From Loripinus fragilis (lineage: Eukaryota > Mollusca > Bivalvia > Lucinida > Lucinidae): 64,000 nucleotides of DNA. Each line of letters begins with the position of its first letter. The first letter of the stretch is position 1. The DNA is taken from positions 7,335,254 through 7,399,253 of the forward strand of contig OZ026526.1 in assembly GCA_964019695.1 (NCBI GenBank). The letters run 5' to 3'. The notes beneath the pieces were generated by a model that searched no databases, was not told the DNA's origin, and was given only the letters and a program-made list of their open reading frames with translations. The translations under genes were made by a program, and so were the position numbers. Of the stretch, positions 44,851-58,222 are shown in pieces.

Positions 44851-45097
44851 GCCAGTCACTGATATTGTTTGACTCACTGCGTTGAGGTGGTGGATGTTTT
44901 GGAGAAAAAAAGCTGAATTGCAAGAACTACCACTTCCAAGAGTAGTGTTTCTCGAAGGTGTCAAACGTGCGCAGTATCAGTGAATCATTTGGAAAACCTC
45001 ACCTGTCATTAATTCTGACAAATCAAGGCCTGAAAATTATGGTTAGAGGCCGGACTGTGATAAATATTGTCCCGTTATGATGACATTGCCCACGTGT

Positions 45098-45385
45098 GGA
45101 TCCAGAGGGGGATAGGGGGTCCGGACACTCCCCCTGGAAAATAACAAGAACATATATGTGTTTCTATAAAAATTAGCATTTGGATCCCCCCCCTGGTAAA
45201 TATTGGACCCCCCCCCCCCCCCGGAAAATAATGGACGGCCTCTGGATCCTTTGTAAAGTATAAGTTTAGTTTTTTCAGCAATAAAACCATTGGAACCCCT
45301 CTTTAAACTTTAAAATAAGCTGAGGACTAAATAAAACTGACAAAAATTCCTGGATCCGCGCATGTTGCCTCCTGCCCCCCGAAAC
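45098..45385. repeat. GGATCC/C-run repeat, degraded
   Basis: Contains TGGATCCAGAGGGGG, GGATCCCCCCCCTGG, a ~15-base C run near 45209-45223 and TCCTGGATCCGCGC. It resembles the ends of the fold-back family at 57389 but lacks its AAATAATTTGGTCTC centre. Confidence 0.45.
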
Positions 45386-46246
<861 letters not shown>

Positions 46247-46499
46247 AGCATAAGAGATTATATTTACTCCGTTTAACATCAAAAACACTGTTTGATTTTC
46301 ATTCACTCCACTGTCTTTTAATTCGTAAATCGTGACGGCATTTACGTCCCACCCTCGAACTGACTTCACCAAATCTGAATATATTTTGTATGTTACGATT
46401 AAAAAGAGTTTGCATTCAGTCATGCTAAGGTTACCAGTTCATTAAAGGAATATTTCCAAGCGTTGGAAATTGACAAAATGCATATATAATTGTTTTTTC

Positions 46500-46860
46500 C
46501 ATATAAGGCGTCATTTCAATGACGTCATCTTTTTCTTCTGATCTGAAGACAATATGGGCGACATGTTAATTTTAATTATTTACCCCCTAAGATTAAATTT
46601 GGTGCATTTCGACTGAAATTGGCACACAAAATGCAAGAACGCCCTGATTCACATATACTTCAATGGACATACCGTTTAAATTGCACTGATACAATATACG
46701 CTATTTTGATGACGTCATAATGACGTCCAGACGTGAAACCCAGATGGGTGACCAGGTGATTTTCATTAGTTATCCCATAAAGTTTGATTTGGTATAGGTC
46801 ACCATAAATCGGCATCAAAGTCGCACGGGAGTCCCGAGCGCCCCTGACTATCAGTCCAGA
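46500..46860 (-). repeat. CRE-containing dispersed repeat, copies 2 and 3
   Basis: 46690-46860 is the inverse of 42360-42560. 46495-46620 is a further related piece (AATGACGTCATC, ATATGGGCGAC) in plus orientation. Confidence 0.6.
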
Positions 46861-47110
46861 GCACCGCAAGGACGAGACATAAAACACCAACAGCCAAAGG
46901 ACAGAAAGGAACACCACAATTAAAGTTAAATCACCCAGCCCTTTCTTCCCAGCTAGATGAGTGCAAAACTAGAAAGGACACTTACTACTGAATTACGAAA
47001 CAAGGACCAAACACAAAGCCACAATCAGTGGAAGCAACAATACACAAAGAATCAAAAACAACATGACAAACAAGGCAATCTGTTCTAAATCATGAACACT
47101 AAAACCCTCG
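46860..47110 (-). repeat. Tail B copy, diverged
   Basis: AGCACCGCAAGGACGAGACA, CTAGAAAGGACAC and ACAAGGACCAAACACAAAGCC parallel 36900-37030 and 32470-32600. Confidence 0.55.
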
Positions 47111-47961
47111 TCGACTGCAACCAACACGCGATGATTGCGCTGTTCGAGTACAGGGTTCCATATCGTGCACTGTATTAATTGGGTTCCGTCTGTTATGTGA
47201 CAATTGGGTTGTTAGTCCAATTCTCCCTATCACCGTCTAAGTCAGATAAAATTATGACAGAAAACCCATAACCGCTTATCTATATAAGCTGGATTCAAGA
47301 CAGTTTCCATTACATAGGAGGAGTCAAAAGGGTGTTGTACCGAAACATGAAACATCTCCTGATCCCTCACAACACCCTTCACCTGGCTTCTACGCTAACA
47401 TTACATGTACATCAGAAACTGAACCTGTGCTCAAGACGTTTGCCTGTTTTCCAATCGCCTAAAAACCACGGTAGAATAATAGGTCAAGACGATGTAATTT
47501 TGGTGACAAAAAACTTATTGAAAGTGGTGGAAGGCTCCGAACGAAAGCCAAGTCAAGATGGTGACACGCGCTAATTGTCTATGGGACACAGAAGAATCTT
47601 TAGATCCATTTATCTCCAATTGTGAACGCATAATTTCCGCTGCCCATCAATCTTACACATCTTTAAGTATCTGCGGACAAGATAATTAAATTCAAGATTA
47701 TACCTAAATGTGCCTCTTTGATCCTTTTGAGCAGATCCTTACAGGTAGAAAACCATCTCCGCGGAAGGTCAAGAGAGATCACGTGATGTGAAATATGAGC
47801 TGGACATTTTCACGGATTTAGGATTAAAATGCCCCATGTCACATGATTGCTGGGTCAAAAGTAGCCGTACTCGGTCATTAGTTATCCTCTTACGACAAAC
47901 AGCGACATCATCAAATTATTATTGCCTTTTAACCGATCTCCATTAAAGCACGTGGCGCAAG
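47111..47961. other. No gene recognised
   Basis: The frame at 47332-47574 has no motif and no support for being coding. Confidence 0.4.
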
Positions 47962-48053
47962 TCAATGTGTTTATGCTCTGTTGATGAGAGTGATTTCCCT
48001 TTGTTGTCACAACAAAGGGAAATCACCCTCATCGACTAAACATAAAGACAATC
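47962..48053. repeat. Palindrome, ~45-bp arms, 1-base loop
   Basis: GTGATTTCCCTTTGTTGT, then C, then its exact inverse; the outer parts match with several differences out to ATGTGTTTATG and CATAAAGACAATCG. Confidence 0.9.
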
Positions 48054-49795
48054 GAGCGTGGTGGGGACGGAAACGAAAACACTTATTGGTAACGTAAACT
48101 GGAAATTGAATCTTATGCAACTTGACAATAGTAAAGCGTAGAAGTCATTATTATTAATCGTTCTGTGTCTCTTTATCAAACAATACGTCAGCCGCTTCCT
48201 TTGATCGCTTCATTACTGGTGTGGAATTTACAAGCGTTTCCCTGACTGCTTCATTTATCTTGTCCTAACAAGAAGCTCTTTAATGACAGATTGATATGTT
48301 TTCAAACTTCCACTGGACAATGATTGACCTCATCATTAAAATTACTTAAAAGTGGGGGCATTCTTTCACGTTTGTGGTATTTATCTATCTATTACTGTTT
48401 TGACATAGAAATGTAAATCTCTTTGATCTCTAATGATGTGCCAAAATAACATGTACCAAAAATGCAGTGGTGAATGGTCATGTATTGAGTACCCCCTCTT
48501 ACCCCTACACTATATACTATTTAGGAGATTGTTGGGGTAAATATCTTTTTAATGGCCATATATTCCCTGAGTGCCCACACAGAATACCCGTGTACTTTAA
48601 AAAAAATGAATAATCCGGTATTGTAGCATACCTTTCTTTTTGCTGATGATGTTTTTACATACGTACGTTTTAAACCAAGCTATAGCTTTTTTTTGCATTT
48701 ATTATAAATGCAGAGCAAGTGGCGGTTCTAATGTACACGCATATATAACGTTTCAACCAGATATATTTGTTTTAAATAAGATGGTAAGTTTAACCAAGTA
48801 ATTGGCATAATTGCGCTGAAGTACATGCAATTGCACATGGTGCCTTTATTGTCTACTTTACGCAAGGACATCGCTATATACCCCTGTACTTTACCTTGAT
48901 TTAGCAATAGATATGGCATGGTCTCGTGGATTATCTCCACGTGCAGGTGGACAGACATGGTATGACTAATCTATGGCACCTTCTACAGTGTTGCCGTTGC
49001 AACTAGCCTGGGTCCAGTCGTCAATATTTTGGCAATATTTTCTAATGCTAATAGTCTAAACAATAAGAGGTTAAAAATGTACCACATCAAAGGTATCGGT
49101 TGTCCGTTATTGATTTCGATTAATATTTTTGACCAAGGAACGGAAAAATAAAAAAAGAAGAAAAAATGATCAGACTGGAACCAAGGCTAGTTGCAACTTA
49201 CGGGAATGGTAATGGTCGTATAGTGCTTTCACTTCCAGAACTTTTGATCAAAACTCGTCAATGCTCCCAAATCGGATATATTTGTCCCGCTGTTACGAGT
49301 AAATAGTCACAAAAAATGCAAAATGAAACTGAGCCGATATTATATTCCAGTTCATGTTTTCGCACTGTACCTAATTAGTGCGCATCTGTAATGCAGTAGA
49401 AAGGTTAAAAAACACATAGAAATGCAACATAATGAACTGGTGTATTCTCTTGGTTTGACACTGTGGGGCTCTGTATTCGACGGACCAAAGAAACAAAACT
49501 TCCATAACTGAACAGTCGTAAACACCCATGTAGAAAATTAAAATAACCAATTTATAACTAATAATATTAACATCAAAAGGCATATAGGGATGATATGTAA
49601 ACCTAATGACAAATTTATGTGGTGAAAATACCTTAAATTTCGATTGAAATATTGTTTGTCCAAGTGTTTGATCGCATTCAAGTATAGCTATAAAATACCT
49701 TTATGTTTTAATTTTGTATCTTCATAGCTTATTGGGTAATGGAGTGGAAAATTCATTATTTCAATTCGTAGTGGGTACTTTGAATCATTGACAAA
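48054..49795. other. No gene recognised
   Basis: AT-rich non-coding sequence. AGGCTAGTTGCAACT near 49186 is the inverse of AGTTGCAACTAGCCT-like sequence near 48994, so a loose inverted pair encloses 48990-49200. Confidence 0.45.
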
Positions 49796-50560
49796 ATACC
49801 GTATTTAACCAGACGTTTGGACATCTCTCAAACTGTTAAGTATAAGTGTTCTTATATTCTTTTTAGAAATCATGTTCGTGATAAACCTCTATGTGAATGG
49901 TGTGGTGTGATGGAGGATGCCACCCATTTCTTCTTTCATTGTATAAAATATATTAATGAAAGACAGGTTTTCAATGATACAGTTAGGGATTTTCAACCCA
50001 TAACCATCAATTTGATTCTTTTTAGGAAGCTAAAACTGGAATATTGAAACAAATGTGGTCTTGCTTAGGGCTGTCCACAGATATATCAATGCCTCGAAAC
50101 GTTTTTGATAAGCTCTTCGACTCTTTCTTTGAAACTAATTTTAAAACAAATTTTTAAAACATGTACATGTAAATACGAGTACTCGGTGACCAGAATCAAA
50201 AGTTTATTTAAAGTTATATGGGTTCATATTGACAGTCTTATACTTTGCCTCTTTATTCATTTTGTACTTTATTTATTTATACATCTATTTATTTGAATAG
50301 TTTTGAATTTATTTAGATCTATGTAATTTTGCTTATTTATTTATTTACTATTACATTTATGTATTTTTTATATTTATTTCTTATAATTCTCTAGTTTATA
50401 TTGCTATCGTCCTGTTTTTGTTCATAACTTGTATTGTATATATTAAGCCATGTAAATAAACTATATTCTGTATGTATATCATGTAGGGGAAGGGTCGTAA
50501 CTAATGTTGTGAGAACTTGTGACCCAACCCCATTGCTGTATCATATTTGGCAATAAAATA
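49796..50560 (+). pseudogene. LINE ORF2 C-terminus and 3' UTR
   Basis: The frame at 49817-50047 encodes YKCSYILFRNHVRDKPLCEW and then CG-x5-ATHFFFHC. This C-x2-C plus H and C arrangement is the zinc-knuckle-like end of many Jockey-type ORF2 proteins. The 3' UTR to about 50560 is shared with 22940-23285 and includes the TTTA-rich stretch and GACCCAACCCCATTGCTG. A 5'-truncated LINE insertion. Confidence 0.7.
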
Positions 50561-51239
50561 TGTTTAATCTATCAAAAGCGGAGGCAGCTGAACTCCCACC
50601 CCTTTTGGTGTAAACTTACATTTAAAATACTACTAAAACAGCTTCATGACATCATTTCTCAGTAATCAAGTAAATGTTAAAACATTTCTGCCTGCTATTA
50701 ACCCATATAAGCATAGCGTCCTTTTTGTGGGACATAAGCAAACAGTGCAAACCCAGATCAGACGCCGCAACACGCTAAATAATATGGAAAAACGGATCCT
50801 TCAGAAATAGAGAGAACCTACAATATAAGAAAACAGCAAACTAGGTTCTGTTCATGAGAACTAATGGAGAGTGCAACCATTCCCACGCCCCCTAGCGCCG
50901 GCTTATGCGGTATTCTGCTTTCCGCCAGAAATATATGAAAAATATAACACTATATCGATGGACTCCACACAGAAACAACGACAGTTTGAAATGTTTCATA
51001 TTTTGTTTTTCATTCCCAGCGGTTGCATGCCTTCAACTCTTGGCAGACCAATAAACTATTCCAAAAAAGTCAGTATGGTCAGTTGTATAAACTGAAGGAC
51101 CCCAGGTTAAAAATACCAAATAATTTTGTCCGTTTTTCACTGAAGAACAATTTTGTCAAAGCAAACAGTGCAGGTCCAGATGAAATGCAGCATGATTTGA
51201 TACGAAACTGGTATCGTGGTGGTGAAAATGGAAAAAAAG
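50561..51239. other. No gene; dispersed repeat at 51110-51230
   Basis: AGCAAACAGTGCAGGTCCAG near 51163 belongs with the repeats at 31180, 39318 and 54931. AGCAAACAGTGCAAACCCAG near 50729 with GATCAGACGCCGC belongs to the hairpin family at 40055. Confidence 0.5.
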
Positions 51240-51431
51240 TTAACTCTTAACAGGGTTTCCTTGTGAGCTGGTCGATCTATGTACTATACATATGTCAGAA
51301 TGTTTAGGGTTTATTCGGTAGCCTCTGATAACTTCATCTGAAACTGATCGTAAAATTTTACGTCGTCTTGATGATTTACCACGGAAAATACCACCAAAGT
51401 CTTGGGTGATGATTGACTTGTTATCAGACAT
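51240..51431 (-). CDS. Orphan small open frame, 63 aa, unrecognised
   Basis: Starts with ATG and stops with TAA. The product is polar and basic (GKSSRRRKILRSVSDEVIRG at about residues 18-37) and does not resemble a family I know. It lacks the low-complexity bias of its surroundings, which is why it is listed. There is no splice or promoter support, and it may be chance or a scrap of an unknown element. Confidence 0.15.
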   Translation of the reverse strand: MSDNKSIITQDFGGIFRGKSSRRRKILRSVSDEVIRGYRINPKHSDICIVHRSTSSQGNPVKS

Positions 51432-52614
51432 CTTTATATCACTAGCTTAGTACAAGAGAAAAAAGTGAAAACTTAAATTTAAAAAAAAGTTTTAATCTGG
51501 TTACATATTAAATGGTCATTTGGTGCAATAAGGCTAGATTTTTTCTTTGTTGTTTTGTGGGATTTTTCAAAGTTTGGGTCGGGGTGGGGGGACGAAAACA
51601 AGACGGCCAAGTGGTCCTTTTGCTCACCTGAGTTTTGTTTAAAGCTTACATATAGGTATCTGTTGAAAGCTGGCCATGTCTCTGGTGAGACACCTGGGCG
51701 GGCCCATTTTGTGACCAGGGGTATAATTTGAACAATCTTGGTAGAGGTCCACTAGATCATGCTACATACATGCATCAAATATAAAGGCTCTTTGCCTTGT
51801 GATTTCAGAGAATTTTCCCAAGGATAAAGTAAAAACAAATTTAGACTTCTCTTATTAAAAGAGTATTTAAAACGTCTAAAATCGGGTGTCTTTTCAGTGT
51901 AAATGTCGGATGTTCAACATCTGTTCTACACACGGGCTGTATCTATTTTACACTCACGCCAGCTGGTCTAATGGTCTAACTTAGAATAACTAAGAATTGT
52001 AATTAATATTTCTACCAAGAAAATATTTCCAATTATGTGTAATCAGCGGTTTTCTGGGGCGAACTTATTGATAAATTCATAAATTCTTAATTTCTTAAAT
52101 AAGTATATAAAGGCCCTATTTATAAATCATTGTGACGTCATTCATTCTATATTTATCAGTGTGCGAAGTTAAATTGTTTCGTTTCACCATAAAACAGAAA
52201 CGAACTTTTCATTTTATTAGAAAATAGGAGCAAGAAAATGTTAAACAAACAAACAGTACAGACAATAGGCATACAAGCAGAAAATATGAATAAACAGAGA
52301 AAATTACCAAAGAAAGATGAATGGCAAAACGCGGAAAATAGGTCATTCGATTCGTTTGGCTGATTTGTCATCGAAACGCGGAAGCTAGTAGATTTTTCCT
52401 ATCACCTGCAAATTCATGACTGGGGTTGGATTCCTTTCTATCTGAAGGAGGAAAATGTATGGAATAACATTTTGGAACTCACAAAAGTTGACTTTTTCTT
52501 AGACTTTTTCTTTTTTAAATACTGTAAATCTATATCAAGGGACGTAATGCAGTCTAACTTTTTCTTTCCCCGCGGACAAGTATTGGTTTTCATAAAAGAC
52601 TGAAGATAACAAGT
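51432..52614. other. No gene recognised
   Basis: AT-rich. The frames at 52156-52641 have no motif. Confidence 0.4.
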
Positions 52615-52840
52615 ATTCACAAAAGCTTGCTTCCCCATCACCGTCTGATTGAATAGTTTATTAGCGAAACGTCAAGCATTTAATGACTCATTTCAAAGTC
52701 GCTTTAATGTATATCTCATTGCGAAAAAAACTTCATTATTATCCTTCATTTATTATTACTCATAAGAACCTTTCAACAACGCCGTTTATAACATGTAACA
52801 CATGTTATAGTTTTTCTTGTTATGTTTTCTCCCTATATCA
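52615..52840 (+). repeat. Penelope-like 5' region with hairpin, second copy
   Basis: Inverse of 14411-14620. The hairpin is at 52787-52809 with the same 10-bp arms and loop AAC. The RT that should follow is absent, so this is an isolated 5' end. Confidence 0.65.
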
Positions 52841-52936
52841 GCCTATGTAAAACGTGACCCCGGGGCGGGTCCTTTTTTAGTCTAAGCCCCATAATTTGAA
52901 CAAACTTGGTAGGGGTCTACTAGCATCTTTCACAAG

Positions 52937-52993
52937 CAGTCCACAAGCTATACATATGCAAACGCTGTTAATTATACGTTCAATATAAACTAA
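52937..52993 (+). repeat. Single detached unit of the 55.9-57.1 kb minisatellite
   Basis: CCACAAGCTATACATATGCA and ACGCTGTTAATTATACGTTC match units of the array that begins 3 kb downstream. Confidence 0.8.
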
Positions 52994-53029
52994 TATGTTA
53001 CAAACCTCACTCAAAATGCTAAAAAAAGC

Positions 53030-54865
53030 TCAGTATCAAAATGTCATAGAAAGGAATAAAGAAAATCCTCGCAGTATCTACAAGATTATTTCAAGAGGTG
53101 GTTGCAGGCAAAGGTTCCCTTAAACAGTCTACTATTGATTCTCTGAATAGTGGTGGCACCCCTATAGATGACCCGTTGGAAAGGCTAACGAATTCAATGA
53201 GATTTTTCTGTAAATATGGCTTCTAAATTAAAAGGATCGACTATCAATAATACATACAAATCATGACAAACTTAAAGAGTTCTGTCATTCTTAGCTTCCA
53301 TCTAAAACAATTTAAGATTCCACAAATCCGGAATGAAAATGTTCTAAAATTCTTTTTCTTAAATGGACATGCTACTGGCACTGACATGGTATGACCACGT
53401 TTATAGAAACTTGCTTCCCCAAACATAGTTGACAAAGTAACTTTTATCTGCAACCACAGTATCAGCAACTCTATTTTTCCGACCAAGTGGAAAGAAGCAA
53501 AGGTTACTCCACTTCACAAAAGTGGTCCCCTTGATGATGCGAATAACTATCTGCCTGTATACATTTTACCCACCTTGTCAAAAGTACTAGAAAAACATGT
53601 TCATGACAGCCTCTCTGAATATCTTCAAGAAATTAGTCTCCTACATAAAACACAGTCAGGTTTTCGAACACGGCACTCATGTGAAACCACTCTTATTAAT
53701 ATGATTGATTCCTGGTTGAATGCTATGGAAAACGGTTAAATTGGTGTTGTGTTAGTGGATTTTAAGAGAGCTTTTGATCTTGTGGATCACCAAATTCTCC
53801 TTAATAAACTTGATATTAATGGCATAAAGGATGAAGCTTTAATGTGGTTCAATACCTTTCTTACAAATAGAAAACAACAAGTGTCAGAAAATAACACAAG
53901 TCTGATTTTAAGCAAATTTCATATGGAGTGCCACAAGGTTCTATATAAGGGTCATTGTTATTTTTACTATTTATTAATGATCTACCATTATACATAGACA
54001 ACGTGTCAACTGATCTCTATGCGGATGGCACAACTTTGAATGATATTCAAGATTCAGTGTAACAGATTGAAAGTAATCTTTAAACCGCTATCGATAACTT
54101 ACACATCTGGTGTCAAAACAATGGGATGATCCTTAACTCAGCCAAAACTAAAGTTATGCGTGTTACAACAAATCAGACAAGACTAAGGCTAAATTATGAT
54201 AACCTTGATCTTAATTCCAATAATGAACCTCTAACTATGATAACAAACGAATAGATTTTAGGCGTATATGTTGATAATAACTTGACATGGTCTGAACATA
54301 TTAAACACCTTACAAGAAAAATTGCATCAAGCATTTGGCTCCTGTCTAAAATAAAAAAAAAATCCTGAATCAAACACACAGAGTTCAATTTTACAAATCC
54401 TACATCCAGCCGCATATAGACTTTTGTAGCATTATTTGGGGAGGCTCATGCGAGACCGATAAACTCAAGACTACAAAAACGAGTATGCAGGGTAATCATT
54501 GATTATAATGTGGATTACGTTAACGAGGCCATGAAAACTTTGCAGATGATGTCTGTTTATGATCGGTTCTATCTCAGAAAAGCGAAATTTATGTGTAAGG
54601 TTTACACCAATTTGAACCAACAATATATTTCTGATCATTTTACTCTAAGAAACAAATGTTTTACATGCAAATGTAAGTCTTAGATCATCTACTGCTGGCT
54701 GTTTTGTGCCACCTAAGCCTAGGCCAGAATATTTCGAAAACAGTTTAAGGCACTCTGGATGTCTGTTGTGGAATGGTCTGCCAGCACGTGTGAAAATACA
54801 GAGACTACAGACACTTTTCACAGCAGATTATTAAGTGGATCTTGAACAGCACCAACTAACATTTA
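53030..54865 (+). pseudogene. LINE ORF2 reverse transcriptase, decayed
   Basis: In order: ENPRSIYKIIS near 53070; KWKEAKVTPLHKSG near 53486-53527; QSGFRTRHSCETTL near 53655-53696; VDFKRAFDLVDHQILL at about 53755-53802 with the first catalytic Asp; a broken PQG block near 53935; YADGTTLNDI near 54018, where YADD is expected; then the C-terminal LGVYVDNNLTWSEHI block near 54260 and a KRVCRVIIDY block near 54478. At least five stops and several frame changes. The YADG replacement and stops make it inactive. The clade is probably CR1/L2 or Jockey. Confidence 0.8.
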
Positions 54866-55950
54866 AATTTATAATTTTTTGCTTGTATTTTAACCCTTCG
54901 CATACTAGTGACTCTAAATGTTTACTTTGGCAAGCAGTGAAGTCCCAGATGAAATGTAGCATAATTTGGCATCTGCACTGTTTGACAAGGCACAAATGAT
55001 CTCATAGAAGGAGATACATTTTTGTAAAGTATAGCCTGTCACCCCGGAAACATACAATAGACGATCCCATATCTATTTTGCATATACATTGTAGGGTTGA
55101 ATGTTCAACTTCAACTAAGACTTTCAACTTGGTTGTAGTTTTAGGTGTTTTAAGGTGGATTGTGTGAATATAATCATAGGTGAAAGTTTTCAGGGTTATT
55201 CCTGGATTCAGGATTTTGAGTCTGACTACGTGTGGAAAGTCAAATCTCAAAATACTGAATTAACTTGATTATGATAGCTTCTGATTTATTTTAAGTTTAT
55301 CTAAAGGCAATTTAAACTTGAAATTGTGAAATTATTTGGTGGGCATTCTGCAAGGTTTAAGATTAGAATTTTTAGAGTTCAGAATTTTGGAGATTATGAA
55401 CTTTCCCCCATGTATAATTGGTATGTATATGTAATTATATGCATAAAATTTTTTTGCATTTGTTACAGAGGACTAGAGTGCGTAATATGCTAATGTTTTC
55501 CTCATTTATCCCTCAAACACTCAGATTTACAGAAACTACAGAACAAATTCTAAGATTAACGTACCAAATTCTGTAATTTATGGACACCATCAATCTTATG
55601 GATTCAAAGATGCAGACCAGTAGACAAATAGTGTGGACCTGATCAGTTTGCCCATACGTAGCGACCAGCCTGTGTCCACACTGTTTTTCTCATGTGAAAA
55701 CTTTCTGGTATGAAACCTTAGGATCATTATATAGTGGTACTCAAACTGTTTTCTTATATACTTTGTAATAACTTGTGGTAATTGATACTTGTAATCTATG
55801 TACTTTTTTGTATAAAACATGTACATTTTATGTACATATGTAAATGAATATACCATTATAGAGGGCATTATGGAAGCTGTGCTGTTACATTGTGTTCGTA
55901 TGTATTTGCTAAATGTTGTGTCCCTCTTAAAATAAAGTATTTACTTACTT
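54866..55950. other. Dispersed repeat at 54915-55080; possible LINE 3' end near 55900-55958
   Basis: GGCAAGCAGTGAAGTCCCAG and AAATGTAGCATAAT near 54930-54965, and CCTGTCACCCCGGAAACATA near 55031, match the 24275/39320 repeat. AAATAAAGTATTTACTTACT near 55929 with a short (TTAC)n looks like a LINE 3' terminus. No gene. Confidence 0.5.
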
Positions 55951-55959
55951 ACTTAACTT

Positions 55960-57120
55960 AATATTGCCAGGACACAAACTGGTCGAAGCCCACAAGCTAT
56001 ACAAAAACAAGCCCTGTTAATATATGTTAATATTACCAGGACACAAACTGGTCGCCGTCCACAAGTTATACAAACGCTGTTAATTATATGTTCACGATTA
56101 CGAGGACACAAACTGGTCGCAATACACAAGCTATACATCTACAAGAGTTGTTAAATATGTTCAATATTATCAGGACACAAACTGGTGTCGTTCCATAGGT
56201 TGTCGTGTTTCACAAGCTTATCATATGCAAGCGCTGTTAACTATACATTCTATATTGCCAAGCTACAAACTGGTCGCATTCAACATTCTATAAATATGCA
56301 AGCGCCGTTAACTATATATTCAATATTACTTGGACACAAACTGGCCGCAGTACACAAGCTATACATATGCAAGCGCCGTTAAATAAATGTTCAATACCCT
56401 GTATTACCAAGACACAAACAGGTGTCAATCCATAAGCTATACGTATGCAAGCGCTGTTAACTATATGTTGATTATTACCAGGACACAAACTGGTGTCAAT
56501 CCATAAGCTATACATATGCAGGTGCTGTTAAGTAAATGTTCAATATTACCAGGACACAAACTGGTGTCGTTCTATAAGCTATACACTGAGTGTGCAAGCG
56601 CTGTTAAGTATATGCTCAATATTACCAGGCCACAAAGTGGTGTCGTTCCATAAGCTATAAATATGCAAGCACTGTTAAGTTTATGTTCAATATTACCAGG
56701 ACACAAACTGATGTCGTTCCATAAGCTATAAATATGCAAGCACTGTTAAGTTTATGTTCAATATTACCAGGACACAAACTGATGTCGTTCCATAAGCTAT
56801 ACGTATGCAAGCGCTGTTAAGTTTATGTTGAATATTACCAGGCCATAAACTGGTGTCGTTCCATAAGCTATACGTATGCAAGCGCTGTTAAGTTTATGTT
56901 GAATATTACCAGGCCATAAACTGGTGCCATTCCATAAGCTATACGTATGCAAGCGCTGTTAAGTTTATGTCCTACATATGCAAGCGCTGTTAAGTTTATG
57001 TTCAATATTACCAGGACACAAACTGGTGTCGTTCCATAAGCTATATATATGCAAGCGCTATTAAGTTTATGTTCAATATTACCAGCACACAAACTGGTGT
57101 CGTTCCATAAGCAAACATAA
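55960..57120 (+). repeat. Minisatellite, ~70-bp unit, ~16 copies
   Basis: The unit contains ATTACCAGGACACAAACTGG, then TCCATAAGCTATACATATGC, then AAGCGCTGTTAAGTTTATGT. Unit length varies a little and some units are partial (near 56975). Right-hand units are more alike than the left-hand ones. Minus-strand frames repeating VCVLVI-like segments are artefacts of the array. Confidence 0.93.
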
Positions 57121-57388
57121 GCGTGGTGAACTGCGACCGTTTTGTGTCCTGGCAAATTTGAACTTTCTGAGGAAAGACAGCCTCAACATCCTGAATTCAG
57201 GAATTATCATGAAAACTTTCACCCAAGTGAATATGCATAGCTTGAAGAACTCGGCCAGCTTTTGTTCTGACAATATTGTCCATATACTTACACACTTGTG
57301 CATGGACTAATTGTAGAACTTGGTCGTTTTTGTTCTAACAATATTTGACGTACAATATTGTACGTAATATGCAAACAAACTTGAGCAT
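57121..57388. other. No gene recognised
   Basis: Non-coding. GAACTTGGTCG and TGTTCTAACAATATT occur twice around 57250-57345 as a weak local duplication. Confidence 0.4.
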
Positions 57389-57622
57389 CAGGGGCGAATC
57401 CAGGATTTCTGGAATGGGGGGTACATATGTTGGGGGTTCATATGTTTAAAGGGGTGGGTGGGTTTCGCTTTGCTAATGTTATCTCATTTTTCTTAAATAG
57501 CCTATCAAAATGAAATGATTTGGTCTCATCTAGACCAAATTATTTCATTTTCATAGGATATTTAAAAACGGGGGGGGGGGGGGAGGGGAGGGGGGGCAGG
57601 GAGGGGTTCGAGCGAAACCCTG
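57389..57622. mobile_element. Fold-back element with GGATCC-type ends, copy 2
   Basis: Starts CAGGGGCGAATCCAGGATTT. The centre AAATGATTTGGTCTCATCT pairs with TAGACCAAATTATTTCATT. The right half includes a ~15-base G run. Confidence 0.8.
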
Positions 57623-57978
57623 GGGAATGGCCACTCAGCGTGTACTGATTGTATAACGCAAACGGCGCGTGTTCTAACAATAATGAACTTATACTTAATT
57701 CTAACACACCTCGCCTATAGAGCCAACGGTAACACACTGTGATATATCGGACAATAATTCACAGCTAAAGCGTGTGATAGCTGACGTCACTGGAAAATGA
57801 CGTCATACATAGCGTTAGACGGTGTAACGTCGTTTTTACGCTTGAAAGACGTTACCATTACATGTAAACGTATGCGACGTAGTCTAAGTATTGGCGGGAG
57901 TTCTTCAGTGCAATGGCGGAAGTTGGAAGAAGCTGAAGACTTCAAATGTTTTTTCGTTGTTAATTATGTGTTAGAATC
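57623..57978. other. No gene recognised
   Basis: A 62-residue frame at 57797-57985 lacks motifs. Two CRE-like TGACGTCA sites lie at about 57783 and 57798. Confidence 0.4.
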
Positions 57979-58151
57979 GAAATAAATCAGCTTCATTGCG
58001 TGAATTGTTGAGTAATAATTCACTGTTTGTCGGTCAGTTGTACGACGATAAATCACTCGCGCTGCGCGCTCGTGATTTGATCTTCTTTACAGCTGACCTC
58101 CAAACAGTGACTTATTACTCAACAATTCACTGCTGGAGCTGATCTATTTCT
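57979..58151. repeat. Palindrome, ~80-bp arms
   Basis: GTGAATTGTTGAGTAATAAT and the following sequence are inverted at 58100-58131 (ACTTATTACTCAACAATTCA). The centre is GCGCTGCGCGC near 58060. The arms have perhaps 15% differences. Confidence 0.88.
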
Positions 58152-58222
58152 TAAACTTGCTGGAGTATGTACAGGTAGTCACTTGCGTGAGCCACAAGAG
58201 TAGCTGATGTGCAAGAAAACAC

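Noticed and set aside
52640..52680. Hammerhead ribozyme in the Penelope-like 5' region (CTGAT, GCGAAACGTC)
   Set aside because: Such ribozymes occur in Penelope-like elements and stem I-like pairing (GCTTG/CAAGC) is visible. However, the CTGATGA core is broken in both copies and stem II is weak.
56312..57155. Repetitive minus-strand protein with VCVLVI-type repeats
   Set aside because: Produced by the ~70-bp minisatellite; frames are broken by unit length changes.
57797..57985. 62-codon frame near Evx
   Set aside because: Ends within a palindrome, no motif, no splice or promoter support.
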